Shown here: one piece after another, positions 33,894 to 41,854 of the stretch
Layout of the letters: every line of letters starts with the position of its first letter
Position numbering within the stretch: position 1 is the first letter of the stretch
Assembly: GCF_003813775.1 (NCBI RefSeq)
Contig: NZ_RPDH01000001.1
Span: forward strand, 2,852,001 to 2,916,000
Reading direction: 5' to 3'
DNA: 64,000 nucleotides
From: Chitinophaga lutea
GTDB taxonomy: Bacteria > Bacteroidota > Bacteroidia > Chitinophagales > Chitinophagaceae
The notes under the pieces: generated by a model
The model's input: only the letters and a program-made list of their open reading frames with translations
Database searches by the model: none
What the model was told of the DNA's origin: nothing
Made by a program: the position numbers and the translations under genes

Positions 33894-34577
33894 TTATTTC
33901 GCGCCGGCCTGTTCCAGCAGGGTCGCGATCGCGGATTGTCCTTTTCTTTTTGCATGCGCCAGCGGGCTAACACCATCTTTATCAGCGATATTCACATTAG
34001 CGCCTGCGGCTATAAGCATTTTGACCACCTGTATGTGCGCCGGACTGCCGTTGCCGAGAATGATGGCTTCGAGCAAACCGGTCCAGCCCAGCCGGTTGAT
34101 GTGATCTACCGGGAAGTTCTTGTCGGACAGCAGGGCCGCCACGGTTTCCACATGGGCATGCTCGCAGGCCGGTATGAGGGCGGAGCCTCCGTAGCGGTTG
34201 TGCACTTTATAATCCGCGCCGGCTTTCATGCACATTTTTACGATTTCCGTAAACCCCGATGCGCCTGCGTACAGGAAGGGAGAGTTCAGTATCTTATCCT
34301 GCGCATTCACGTTGGCGCCGTTTTCGATCAGCAGCTTCGCCGCATTGATGTGATTGTGGTAAACGGCGGCCATCAGGGGCGTTCTGCCGTCTCCGTCGCG
34401 CGTTTCGATTGTAGCGCCGGCGGTCAAAGCTTCCCTGATGCCCAGGGTGTCGTTTTCAGCGGCGGCATTGCGTAATTTTTGATCAGCATTGGCTATCATC
34501 ATCTTATCCTCCTTCTGTTTTTGTGCGCATGCCGGTAATGCTAAACCCAGCATGGCTGTTAATAGAATCAGCTTCAT
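33894..34577 (-). CDS. Exported ankyrin-repeat protein
   Basis: 227 residues with a signal peptide (MKLILLTAMLGLALPACAQ). PAC near residue 17 might act as a weak lipobox, but the AQ ending also suits signal peptidase I. Five ankyrin repeats can be seen: LRNAAAENDTLGIREALTAGA, DGRTPLMAAVYHNHINAAKLLIENGANVNAQD, NSPFLYAGASGFTEIVKMCMKAGAD, ALIPACEHAHVETVAALLSD, and GLLEAIIL..VVKMLIAAGANVN, with a last DGVSPLAHAKRKGQSAIATLL unit. Probably a periplasmic protein-binding module. A catalase-accessory role known for some exported ankyrins cannot be supported here because no catalase gene is near. Confidence 0.88.
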   Translation of the reverse strand: MKLILLTAMLGLALPACAQKQKEDKMMIANADQKLRNAAAENDTLGIREALTAGATIETRDGDGRTPLMAAVYHNHINAAKLLIENGANVNAQDKILNSPFLYAGASGFTEIVKMCMKAGADYKVHNRYGGSALIPACEHAHVETVAALLSDKNFPVDHINRLGWTGLLEAIILGNGSPAHIQVVKMLIAAGANVNIADKDGVSPLAHAKRKGQSAIATLLEQAGAK

Positions 34578-34729
34578 ATCCTGCCTGTTGATGTATGTAA
34601 AATTACATCCCTTCGTAGCGGAATAGCGGGCTTTATTGTGTTGATGATGGTGTTTTCTGAATCTCGTGACGGTGGTGCAGGGAACAGGATGATTTTCCCG
34701 GTGCCTGAACGGATTATGGCAGTAACAGT

Positions 34730-35599
34730 TTACTCTGCAGACGGTGTTTTCAGGAGCTCATGGCGGAACGCCAGCGGTGTTTGGCCGGTATAGCGGCGGA
34801 AGAAGCGGGAGAAGTAAGAAGTGTCCGAAAAGCCCAGTGCGTATGCGATTTCTTTGACATCCTGCCCGGTGAGCGTGAGCAGGCGTTTGGCTTCCAGCAG
34901 CAGGCGCTGGCGGATGCACTGGCCGGCGGTGATACCGGTTTCTTTCCTGCACACGATGTTGAGGTATTGCGGCGTGATGTGCAGCAGCTCCGCGTAATAT
35001 TCCACCGTGGCGTTTTCTTTATAATGCTGCTCGAGCAGGGATAGGAATTGTTTGACCAGCCTGCGCAGGGGCTGTTGCCCACCGCTGGGGTTGGCCTCGT
35101 CGTAATACCGTTCGAGCAGGTTCAGCAACACCCGCAGGCGGTTGCTGATGATGCGCACGGAAAGCCAGTCGGCGCGGTCGTATTCTTTCGTGATCTGTTC
35201 CAGTTCGTACAATACATCCGAAAAATCGCTGTCGGACAATTGCAGCACCGGGTGGTTGTTGAAGGAGAAAAAAGGCCATTGCTGCGGGGTGCCCTCCAGG
35301 AATTCCGGCCCGAACATCAGCTGGAACCCCCTGGTGGCCGGATCCAGTTCCCAGCTGTGGGCCTGGCCCGGAGCAAGAAAATGTACCTGGTTCTTTTCGG
35401 CTTTGTGGGTTGTAAAATCGATGGTATGATCGCCGCCGCCCTTGCTGATCACCAGCAGCATGTAAAAATTATGCTTATGCGCCTGGGGAAGACTGGCCTT
35501 GCCCTGCTGCTCGTGCCTGAAAATACTGAAGACTTCTGCTTTCAGCGGAGTGCAGATGTCTTTGATGCTGATAACGGGCAAGTTGTTTCTCGGCTGCAT
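34730..35599 (-). CDS. AraC-family transcriptional regulator with cupin-like sensor domain
   Basis: 289 residues from the ATG at 35599 (a GTG two codons upstream is possible). The N-terminal half is a cupin-like AraC_binding domain (LPQAHKHNFYMLLVISKGGGDHTIDF, then NQVHFLAPGQAHSWEL), as in sugar-responsive regulators. The C-terminal ~100 residues hold two helix-turn-helix units (EYYAELLHITPQYLNIVCRKETG, then VKEIAYALGFSDTSYFSRFFRRYTGQTP). A near-consensus -7 box (TATTTTCG) lies about 30 bases upstream on the minus strand. The regulated genes are unknown; its neighbours encode an ankyrin protein and a small lipoprotein. Confidence 0.92.
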   Translation of the reverse strand: MQPRNNLPVISIKDICTPLKAEVFSIFRHEQQGKASLPQAHKHNFYMLLVISKGGGDHTIDFTTHKAEKNQVHFLAPGQAHSWELDPATRGFQLMFGPEFLEGTPQQWPFFSFNNHPVLQLSDSDFSDVLYELEQITKEYDRADWLSVRIISNRLRVLLNLLERYYDEANPSGGQQPLRRLVKQFLSLLEQHYKENATVEYYAELLHITPQYLNIVCRKETGITAGQCIRQRLLLEAKRLLTLTGQDVKEIAYALGFSDTSYFSRFFRRYTGQTPLAFRHELLKTPSAE

Positions 35600-35632
35600 G
35601 CGCACGGAATGGTGTGCAGCGAAAATACGAAA

Positions 35633-35657
35633 ATAGCCGCGTTGTTGGCGCGGCTAT
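35633..35657 (-). terminator. Hairpin terminator of the DUF4822-type lipoprotein gene
   Basis: Perfect 9-bp inverted repeat ATAGCCGCG / CGCGGCTAT with a 7-base loop, 24 bases after the lipoprotein stop on the minus strand. It is followed by a T-rich stretch that also contains the possible -7 box of the next gene. Confidence 0.75.
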
Positions 35658-35680
35658 ATCACTGATAAAGAGTGGCATGT

Positions 35681-36118
35681 TTATTTTTTGATGGGTTTGT
35701 GCTCCACATCCACCCGGGCGCCGGCGCCATTGACTACCCGGTAGGTAAACAGCTCGCGGGTGAGCTTCACCACGTCCACCACGCGCGTGTAGTTGCGGGT
35801 GCGGGATACCAGAATACGTTTGTCGTTTTTAGGGGTGATAAAATAGTACCCTTCGTCGCCGCGGGGCGTACCATCCATGTTATAAAAAATGTAATTCCCG
35901 TCCGGCAGGTAGTCGGCCAGGCCTACGAAGCCCATGTTGGCGGCGGTGACGTCGTTACCGGCGGAATCCCTTACCACGGTGGTGGTCCAGCGGGTGGAAG
36001 CGAGGATGGCGTTGCCGTTTTCCGGCGTGGATGGAGACGGTGCTTCGTCTTTGTTGCAGGCGGCGATAGTGCAGGCAGTAAAGAATGCCAGCGCCAGTTT
36101 TTTCCAGGTGATTGTCAT
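35681..36118 (-). CDS. Small lipoprotein, DUF4822-like
   Basis: 145 residues from the ATG at 36118 (MTITWKKLALAFFTACTIAAC). The lipobox TIAAC marks Cys21 as the lipidation site, followed by a flexible Ser/Pro/Glu stretch. The mature part (~32-145) is a small beta-rich domain with LASTRWTTTVVRDSAGNDVT, YLPDGNYIFYNMDGTPRGDEGYYFITPKNDKRILVS and LTRELFTYRV, consistent with the DUF4822 family of Bacteroidota and other secreted proteins. Role unknown. A perfect -7 box lies 28 bases upstream. The upstream extension in the same frame would overlap that box and is rejected. Confidence 0.75.
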   Translation of the reverse strand: MTITWKKLALAFFTACTIAACNKDEAPSPSTPENGNAILASTRWTTTVVRDSAGNDVTAANMGFVGLADYLPDGNYIFYNMDGTPRGDEGYYFITPKNDKRILVSRTRNYTRVVDVVKLTRELFTYRVVNGAGARVDVEHKPIKK

Positions 36119-36145
36119 TGTTCGCAGTTTTAAGTGTGTATGTAC

Positions 36146-36153
36146 CAAAGCTA
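36146..36153 (-). promoter_or_regulatory. -7 box TAGCTTTG for the lipoprotein gene
   Basis: Exact TAnnTTTG match on the minus strand, 27 bases upstream of the ATG at 36118. No obvious -33 partner. Confidence 0.5.
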
Positions 36154-36214
36154 TGCACATCCTTTTCCTGCGAACGGAGCATATCCGGCGGATAATGGTA
36201 CTTTTTGAAACAGC

Positions 36215-37210
36215 CTAGTTTTGCTGGTAATGGCCGGGTGTGTTACCCGTCCACCGTTTGAAGGCCCGGGTGAAAGCGCTCAGTTCGTTGTATCCCAGCA
36301 TGCCGCTCACTTCTTTCAGGGGATAGTTACCGGAGGAAAGGTAGTGAAGGGCGAGGGTTTTGCGCACATCGTCCGCCACGTCCTGGAACTTCACGCCTTC
36401 GTCTTTCAGCCGGCGCTGCAGGCTGCGGGCGCTCGTGTTGAAGTTGGCGGCGATGTCTTCCAAAGAAATGATGCCGAGGTAGGCGTTGGTCAGTAAATAG
36501 TGATGGATACGGGCATGCAGGCTTTGCTCCGGGGCAGGCGGGGCAATGGCATGGGCCTTTTGCAGCAGCATGCGCTGGAGCTCGTAGTTAGCGGTAATGA
36601 CCGGTTCATCCCAGTAGCGCCCGTCGAATTCGATGGAAAATTCACCGGCCCGCCGGCCGGGCTTGCAGCGCAGCACTCTTTCATATTCCGCCGGTTCGCC
36701 CATGGTGTAGGGAAATCGTACTGCCTTGGGTTTTATTTTCTGCAGCAGCAGCCCGTCCAGTTCATGAATGGTGAACACCATGAAAAAGTCCATCAGCTGC
36801 CGGAACACGAAAGAAGTCTGGTCTTTCAGGGGAACGTAGCGCACGGTGAACGACTTCCCATGCTGTACCACTTCCATGGTAAAGAGGTCGGTGACCAGGT
36901 GCGCCAGCGAAGCTGCAAGCGTCAGGGCTTCACCGGCGGTGGCGCTGCTTTGTACGATTTCGCCCACAACGCCGAGCGCGGCTGCCTGCAGCGATTCGCC
37001 CAGGTGCAGCCCCACCAGCGGATCGTTGAGCATATGACCGGTGTTCAGCCACAATTGTTCGAGCTGCCGAGGTGTAACGGGTTCTTTGCCCGGCAGGCCT
37101 TTCGGGAAACCCGACAGCCGGCAGAGCTGCGGAACGTCTGCGTCGCGCTGCGCCGCAAACGCGAGCAGGTTGAGCGCCATTCTTTTTCGCTGATCTTCCA
37201 TGTTGTGCAT
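36215..37210 (-). CDS. AraC-family regulator with AraC_arabinose_bd_2-like N-terminal domain
   Basis: 331 residues from the ATG at 37210 (MHNMEDQRKRMALN; the Met three codons on is also possible). The N-terminal domain (~20-200) has the pattern of OruR/ArgR-type regulators: LWLNTGHMLNDPLVGLHLGE (~58), GVVGEIVQSSATAGEAL and VRFPYTMGEPAEYERVLRC. The HTH domain (~235-331) shows LEDIAANFNTSARSLQRRLKDEGVKF and LKEVSGMLGYNELSAFTRAFKRWTGNTP. It is divergent from an NTF2-like gene with a 132-base shared control region, so it probably regulates that gene and perhaps itself. Confidence 0.9.
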   Translation of the reverse strand: MHNMEDQRKRMALNLLAFAAQRDADVPQLCRLSGFPKGLPGKEPVTPRQLEQLWLNTGHMLNDPLVGLHLGESLQAAALGVVGEIVQSSATAGEALTLAASLAHLVTDLFTMEVVQHGKSFTVRYVPLKDQTSFVFRQLMDFFMVFTIHELDGLLLQKIKPKAVRFPYTMGEPAEYERVLRCKPGRRAGEFSIEFDGRYWDEPVITANYELQRMLLQKAHAIAPPAPEQSLHARIHHYLLTNAYLGIISLEDIAANFNTSARSLQRRLKDEGVKFQDVADDVRKTLALHYLSSGNYPLKEVSGMLGYNELSAFTRAFKRWTGNTPGHYQQN

Positions 37211-37318
37211 TGCTTTACGGAAATAAAGATAAGACGGAACAGGGGTGCAAAAATCGGGGTGGCGTGAAATGGTAATGATTTGTCGCCTCAGGATAAACGC
37301 TGCGCCCATACCCGCGGG

Positions 37319-37326
37319 TACCTTTG
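37319..37326 (+). promoter_or_regulatory. -7 box TACCTTTG for the NTF2-like gene
   Basis: Exact TAnnTTTG match 16 bases before the ATG at 37343, within the region shared with the divergent AraC gene. Confidence 0.55.
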
Positions 37327-37342
37327 TTTAAAATTATAACAC

Positions 37343-37738
37343 ATGAAAAATCAGGCATTACAAACCGTTCAGCAATTTTTAGCAGCCGTACAACAGTTCG
37401 ATGTTCCCCAATTGCAGGCCTTGCTGCACCCGGCCGTAAAATGGCAGGCGCCGGGCAGTAACCGCTTTTCCGGCGAAAAACAAAATGCCGGCGAGGTATT
37501 TGAAATGGTCGGGGGCATGATGGCGGCTTCGGGCAACACATTCTCCCTGGCGGAAATCAAATCCGTGGCAGTGAACGGCAACAGGGTGGCCTGCGTGCTG
37601 CGCTTCACCGCCAGCCGCGAAGGCGCCGTGATGGATACCGATAACACAGATGTTTATACGGTGGAAAACGGGCAGATCACCGCAGTGGAGGCTTTCGCCA
37701 CGGAGCCGGAGAAGGAGGATGCGTTTTGGGGAAAATAA
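37343..37738 (+). CDS. NTF2-like / SnoaL-like small alpha-beta protein
   Basis: 131 residues, cytoplasmic. The cone-shaped NTF2/SnoaL fold is suggested by an N-terminal helix (LQTVQQFLAAVQQFDVPQLQALLHPAVKWQAPG), a second helix (AGEVFEMVGGMM) and four strands with RVACVLRFTASREGAVMDTDNTDVYTVENGQITAVEAFA. Proteins of this fold include polyketide cyclases, isomerases and catalytically inert binding proteins, so no reaction can be named. Divergent partner of the AraC-type regulator at 36215-37210, which likely controls it. Confidence 0.85.
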   Translation: MKNQALQTVQQFLAAVQQFDVPQLQALLHPAVKWQAPGSNRFSGEKQNAGEVFEMVGGMMAASGNTFSLAEIKSVAVNGNRVACVLRFTASREGAVMDTDNTDVYTVENGQITAVEAFATEPEKEDAFWGK

Positions 37739-37866
37739 AATTTTTCGGGCGGTGTTGGATGAGTTGCCTTCGTAGATGAAACGCCATGCGAAACTGACAG
37801 AAGGCAATATTCCCAGTGAATCTTAGAAGGATTAGGGCTTGCGCCGTCTTCGCAGTAAAAGCCGGG

Positions 37867-38079
37867 GCATTTATTCAGGTGCTGTTCGATGAATTGTCTT
37901 TTGGGCAAGACAATGAGATGGCAACCGCGGCCAGGTGGAATCATGAAACATTTTTCCGGTGTATGTTGAGTGAATTTTCCTTTGGGCGAGACAATGAGAT
38001 GGCAACCGCGGCCAGGTGGAATTATGAAACATTTTTCCGGTGTATGTTGAGTGAATTGGCTTTTGGGCGAGACAATTAG
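37867..38079. repeat. 81-bp tandem repeat in a 570-base gene-poor gap
   Basis: Two near-identical 81-bp units (37891-37971 and 37972-38052) differ at only about six positions. They are followed by a truncated third unit (38053-38079) and preceded by a diverged partial one (37867-37890). The period is a multiple of three, so both strands read open in one frame (27-residue repeats), but no start with ribosome-binding site and no family resemblance were found. The gap from 37739 to 38309 holds this array, the hairpin at 38096-38133 and nothing else recognisable. Confidence 0.85.
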
Positions 38080-38095
38080 CGAAACACGCCGAAAA

Positions 38096-38133
38096 AACAA
38101 AGCGGGAGCCCCGGTGGGGTTTCCGCTTTTGTT
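38096..38133. terminator. Hairpin terminator downstream of the T9SS-type gene
   Basis: Interrupted inverted repeat AACAAAGCGG...CCCC / GGGG...CCGCTTTTGTT with a three-base loop and a T-run on the minus strand. It lies about 180 bases after the stop of the 38310 gene and can work in both directions. Confidence 0.7.
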
Positions 38134-38309
38134 ATCCGGGCAACTGACGCTTCCATACACTGTTTTTTTGAATGGTACCCGTTTTTGAGAAGTCATCTCC
38201 TGCAGGCAGGCGATGTGCCGGGAAATCAGTATCATCACCCACCTTGCCAGTGATCGCAACAAAGCGGCCGCACTGCCCAATGTACATCGCAGCGTGTACA
38301 ATTTCAATG

Positions 38310-40949
38310 TCATCTCAGCAAAGTAGCCGTCCCGCTCATGAAGAAATCATACCCCAGGTAATCTTTCGCTTTTACCTGCCATACATATACTCCGGACGAT
38401 TGCGGCGTTCCGTTGATATGCCCGTTCCAGCCGGAACCGCTTTGTTTGCCGCTGTACACCAGCTGCCCCCAGCGGTTGTACACCATAAAAAATTCGATCT
38501 CCCGGATGCCGACCGCAATGGGCCGCAACTGATCATTCAGCCCGTCGCCATTGGGTGTAAAGGCCGTCGGCACAAATACCTGCGGCAGTGTGTTGTACAC
38601 CTTCACCTGCATGAAAGCCGAGTCCGCACAGCCGGCTTCATTCTGCACGGTCACTTTGTAGCGGAATGCGCGGGTGGGGGAGTTGAACAGCGCCACCGGA
38701 TTGTGAATGGTAGTGGAGCTGAGCCCCTGGGCGGGCGACCAGGTATATTGCTGCCCGCCGCTGGCATTGAGCTGCAGCGGCTGCCCCAGCACGATGGCCG
38801 TGTCGCGGCCCGCGAAGGCGTGAATTTTCGGTAACACGCGCACCACTACGGTGTCTTTCACCGGCTTTGGGCACCCCCTGTTATCGGTTGCCGTAAAAAT
38901 ATAGGCGGCAGTGGCGGCTGGCCGCACCAGCGGATCGGTCGTACCGGAGGGCACGCCGTTGGCATCGGTGGTTTGCCAGGTGAACGCGTTGCCGTCCGTG
39001 AGGCCATGCAGCTGCGCCATGTTGTCGAAACAAATCACGGTATCGGCACCGGCAAAGGCGCGGGGGTATGGAACGGTGGTAACGGTGATGTTGTCTGTAG
39101 CACGGCACTGGCTGATGCTGGCGGTAACGGAAAACGTAGTGGTTTGCGTAATGGTGGCTACCGGGTTTTGCACGTCGGGGAAATTCAGTGCGGCGGCGGG
39201 CGTCCATGTAAAGAGCAGGCCGTTGGTGGTGGGCCTTAACGTAATGGGATCGCCCTGGCAGATCACCGTGTCCGCCGGCAGGCGCAAACTAACATGGTCC
39301 ACTACACGCACCATCACAGAGTCGCGGTTGAGGCAGCCGTTCTGGTCCAGATCCACATAATACTTCGTGTCCGTCAGCGGCGCTACAAACGGGGAAGCGG
39401 TGTTGGCGCCGGTGATCTGCGCGGCGGGTGACCAGGTGAAAACGCCCGTACCGGTGCTTTGCAGCTGCAGGCGGTCGGGGGGACAAATCAACGTATCCCG
39501 GAAGCGCAATCCGATGGGTGGTTTGTCGAGAATGTCGACCGCCTTCGTGAGCGTGTCTTTGCACCCGTCTGTATTATGAACGATCAGCCGCACGTTTTTT
39601 GTACCCATGCCCGGGTAGGTGAATGTGGGATGCCGCTCGTCGGAAAAATCGGTTTGCAGGGTGGCTTCCCCGAAGTCCCAGTCCCAGAAATTAACCGTGC
39701 CCGTGCGGGTGGTGGTTTCATCGCGGAACAATACCGGTTTGTTGATACAGGCGCCCACGTTGCTGAATGCCGGCTGGAAGCCGGGATACACGAACGCCTG
39801 GGCCTCGATGGAATCCGGGCATTGCAGTCCCCTGTTGGTAGCGAGTTTGATGGTATAGGTGCCCGGTGCTGAAAAAGTATGATCGGCCACGGGATTGTTC
39901 GAAGTATAGACGATGTTGCCCGCGCTGTTGGAGAATTCCCAATAGTACGTGGAAATCAGCGGGCTGTTGGACATGTTGGCCACCGTGAGCTGTTGCGAGC
40001 TGCGGCACAGCATGTATTCGGGCTGCAGGGTAGCGGCGGCTACGGTGCAGCCGGTGATGTTGATCTGCAGGTCTTTGCGTTGGGTGGCGATGGCTACGCC
40101 GTTGCGGATTTCCTGTACGCATACGGTGACCACATAAATGCCGGTACCGGGCGCTATACCGGTGATGAGCCCTGTGTTGGGATTGATACGCACGCGGTTG
40201 CCCAAAGGCGCTCCGCCGCTGAAATCGGAACCATAGGGTACCGAATGATAGGGCGGCGCAACCGGCGGCTGGCTGTTGTTGCCCCCAACAGGACCGCCTC
40301 CACCGCCGCCACCCCCTCCGCCGCTGGAATATCCCACGGTCTGGTATGCTTCGCAGAAATAATAACGCAGCTGGTCGCCGTCCCCGTCTTCCGCCGCAAA
40401 ACTGTAAGAGAAAGCATTGTCGGCGCAAATGGTAACGAGGTCGCTGCCCGTAAAGCGTGCGCTGCTATTGGCATGCAGCGGCGTGCCGGGAATTTCGGCG
40501 GTATAGGTGGCGCCGATGCGCCCGTAGCCTGGTTCCAGGTTGTTGATGGCGTCTACCCGGTTGGTCACCTGCGAGGTGAGTATATACCCATCCGGCGAAG
40601 CCGGCAGCGACACGTCGAATTCCCAGTAGCCCACTTTGTAACAGATCAGCGGGGCGCGCGTAATACAGGGGTCGGTGCTGGTGGCGCTCAGCTCTTCTTC
40701 CCGCGACAGCGGGATGCGCAGGTCGGTGATACGCTGGCCGTTGGATTTATTGAAAATGCCGATATAGGTAGGGCTGGCGAATTGCCGGTTGGGTGTGAAG
40801 CAGCTCCTGAACTGTTTCAGCGTGACATGATACGTGGGCAGGCCATTCACAATGCCGCTGTAGGTATAATACATTTCCCCGCCGGTAATATGATCGGCGC
40901 TGGCGGATAAAGATGCCACCACAAAAAAAAGCAACAGCAATCGCTTCAT
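38310..40949 (-). CDS. Secreted PKD/Ig-repeat protein with gliding-motility-type T9SS C-terminal domain (type B)
   Basis: 879 residues with a signal peptide (to ~18). The N-terminal part (~19-310) matches secreted Bacteroidota proteins that start with ADHITGGEMYYTYSG; it has a run of ten Gly at 210-219. PKD/Ig-like repeats follow (APGTYTIKLAT near 345; FTYPGMGTKNVRLIVHNTDGC near 445; then several repeats with DTxICxGDxxxL motifs). The C-terminal ~85 residues, PQVFVPTAFTPNGDGLNDQLRP to SGVYVWQVKAKDYLGYDFFMSGTATLLR, are a type-B sorting domain, so export by the type IX system and surface attachment or release are expected. A role in adhesion is inference. No T9SS machinery gene lies in the window. 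Confidence 0.9.
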   Translation of the reverse strand: MKRLLLLFFVVASLSASADHITGGEMYYTYSGIVNGLPTYHVTLKQFRSCFTPNRQFASPTYIGIFNKSNGQRITDLRIPLSREEELSATSTDPCITRAPLICYKVGYWEFDVSLPASPDGYILTSQVTNRVDAINNLEPGYGRIGATYTAEIPGTPLHANSSARFTGSDLVTICADNAFSYSFAAEDGDGDQLRYYFCEAYQTVGYSSGGGGGGGGGGPVGGNNSQPPVAPPYHSVPYGSDFSGGAPLGNRVRINPNTGLITGIAPGTGIYVVTVCVQEIRNGVAIATQRKDLQINITGCTVAAATLQPEYMLCRSSQQLTVANMSNSPLISTYYWEFSNSAGNIVYTSNNPVADHTFSAPGTYTIKLATNRGLQCPDSIEAQAFVYPGFQPAFSNVGACINKPVLFRDETTTRTGTVNFWDWDFGEATLQTDFSDERHPTFTYPGMGTKNVRLIVHNTDGCKDTLTKAVDILDKPPIGLRFRDTLICPPDRLQLQSTGTGVFTWSPAAQITGANTASPFVAPLTDTKYYVDLDQNGCLNRDSVMVRVVDHVSLRLPADTVICQGDPITLRPTTNGLLFTWTPAAALNFPDVQNPVATITQTTTFSVTASISQCRATDNITVTTVPYPRAFAGADTVICFDNMAQLHGLTDGNAFTWQTTDANGVPSGTTDPLVRPAATAAYIFTATDNRGCPKPVKDTVVVRVLPKIHAFAGRDTAIVLGQPLQLNASGGQQYTWSPAQGLSSTTIHNPVALFNSPTRAFRYKVTVQNEAGCADSAFMQVKVYNTLPQVFVPTAFTPNGDGLNDQLRPIAVGIREIEFFMVYNRWGQLVYSGKQSGSGWNGHINGTPQSSGVYVWQVKAKDYLGYDFFMSGTATLLR

Positions 40950-41031
40950 GCAGATGTGTTTGTACTATCCAGGGTGATTACGGAAACCCACGCGTACCGG
41001 TTGCTCTGCAGTCATAAGTCAGGTTGGAAAA

Positions 41032-41427
41032 TTATCTGGTAGCCGGGAAAAGCAGGCCATGCAGCATGCCCACCAGTTCTGAGAATTTTTCAGGTTTGGT
41101 GATGAATTGCTCCGCACCCAGTTGCCGGGACTCCTGGATGGTTTTCATATCCGATGCGGTGGAAAATACGATCACCGGCACGTCTTTCGCTTTATGCCCC
41201 GCTTTTACTTCCCGTAAAAACTGCGAACCGTTCATCATCGGCATGTTCAGATCGAGAAATATCAGGTCGGGCAGCGTGGCTGCGTTATTTAAATGCATGA
41301 TGGCTTCGTAACCGTTGGCGGCAACAGAACACACTATTCCATTGTCGATAAATGCAAGCGCTGATGTAAAGATTTCCTGATCATCGATATCATCTTCAAT
41401 CAGCAGTATAGAGGGCGTTGTTGTCAT
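41032..41427 (-). CDS. Single-domain response regulator (receiver only)
   Basis: 131 residues and only a CheY-like receiver domain: acidic pocket E11-D12-D13, phospho-acceptor D59 in LIFLDLNMPMMNG, the switch Ser/Thr in VIVFSTAS and the Lys in FITKPEKFSEL. No DNA-binding part. Proteins like this usually relay phosphate to or from hybrid kinases such as the one at 31970-33703 or the kinases elsewhere in the window; pairing is unproven. It is isolated by 82 and 172 bases from its neighbours. Confidence 0.9.
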   Translation of the reverse strand: MTTTPSILLIEDDIDDQEIFTSALAFIDNGIVCSVAANGYEAIMHLNNAATLPDLIFLDLNMPMMNGSQFLREVKAGHKAKDVPVIVFSTASDMKTIQESRQLGAEQFITKPEKFSELVGMLHGLLFPATR

Positions 41428-41528
41428 GCGTCAAACGGTATGTGCTGTACAAAATTTTGGCTGAAAACTACATTATGAAATACCTATATGTGTCTGTATG
41501 CCTACATTTTCAGGGTAACTCACTACTG

Positions 41529-41577
41529 TTAATTTAATCAAATTAAATGAGATTTTTTCCGTGGCACGCTTTTTTTA
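41529..41577 (+). promoter_or_regulatory. Inverted repeat and GG-type promoter-like motif upstream of the small protein
   Basis: A perfect 7-bp inverted repeat TTAATTT / AAATTAA with an AATC loop (41529-41546) is followed by TGGCACG and a T-run (41562-41577). The latter resembles the -24 half of a sigma-54 promoter but lacks the conserved GC of the -12 half. It lies 23 bases before the ATG at 41600. Confidence 0.3.
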
Positions 41578-41599
41578 GATCTTATTTAAAAATACAGTC

Positions 41600-41776
41600 A
41601 TGAAAACTTCCAGAAGCCAGAACAACAAGCAGTCCAAACAGGGGATGGTACATACGCCCCGCCCGGAAATCCGGGATGATCTCGACAGCCGCATGAGCGA
41701 AGAGCAGGATTTTAAGGGCGACGACGTGACGCACAACAAAAAAGCCCGGAAATCGGAGCGAAATAAAAAGAAATAG
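41600..41776 (+). CDS. Small hydrophilic basic protein (58 residues)
   Basis: Begins MKTSRSQNNKQSKQGMVH and ends KSERNKKK with TAG at 41774-41776. Almost half the residues are charged (Lys, Arg, Asp, Glu) and hydrophobic residues are few, so it is probably disordered and cytoplasmic. A central PRPEIRDDLDSR segment is the only feature that looks conserved. I know of similar short Lys/Arg/Asp-rich proteins in Chitinophagaceae but cannot name a family. Codon use looks normal, and the gene sits alone with its own upstream motif between a receiver gene and a sulfatase gene, which supports it being real. Confidence 0.55.
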   Translation: MKTSRSQNNKQSKQGMVHTPRPEIRDDLDSRMSEEQDFKGDDVTHNKKARKSERNKKK

Positions 41777-41854
41777 CGGGCAATCCATTCCACAGTGTGC
41801 GGTATGTTTTCTATTATTGTACTACCGATGACATTTTAAATGATCTGCAGTAGT

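Noticed and set aside
37816..38079. Plus-strand frame of 87 codons with 27-residue repeats
   Set aside because: Only a GTG start without ribosome-binding site; better explained as a DNA repeat. Kept as a finding, not as a gene.
37867..38079. Possible CRISPR-like array
   Set aside because: The 81-bp units are contiguous with no unique spacers, and no cas gene is present.
37654..38313. Open frame of 219 codons on the minus strand across the 81-bp repeats
   Set aside because: Overlaps the NTF2-like gene, has no ribosome-binding site and no family resemblance. Its openness comes from the repeat period being a multiple of three.
41562..41577. Sigma-54 promoter upstream of the small protein
   Set aside because: The -24-like TGGCACG is good, but the -12 half lacks the essential GC, so it is listed only as a weak motif.
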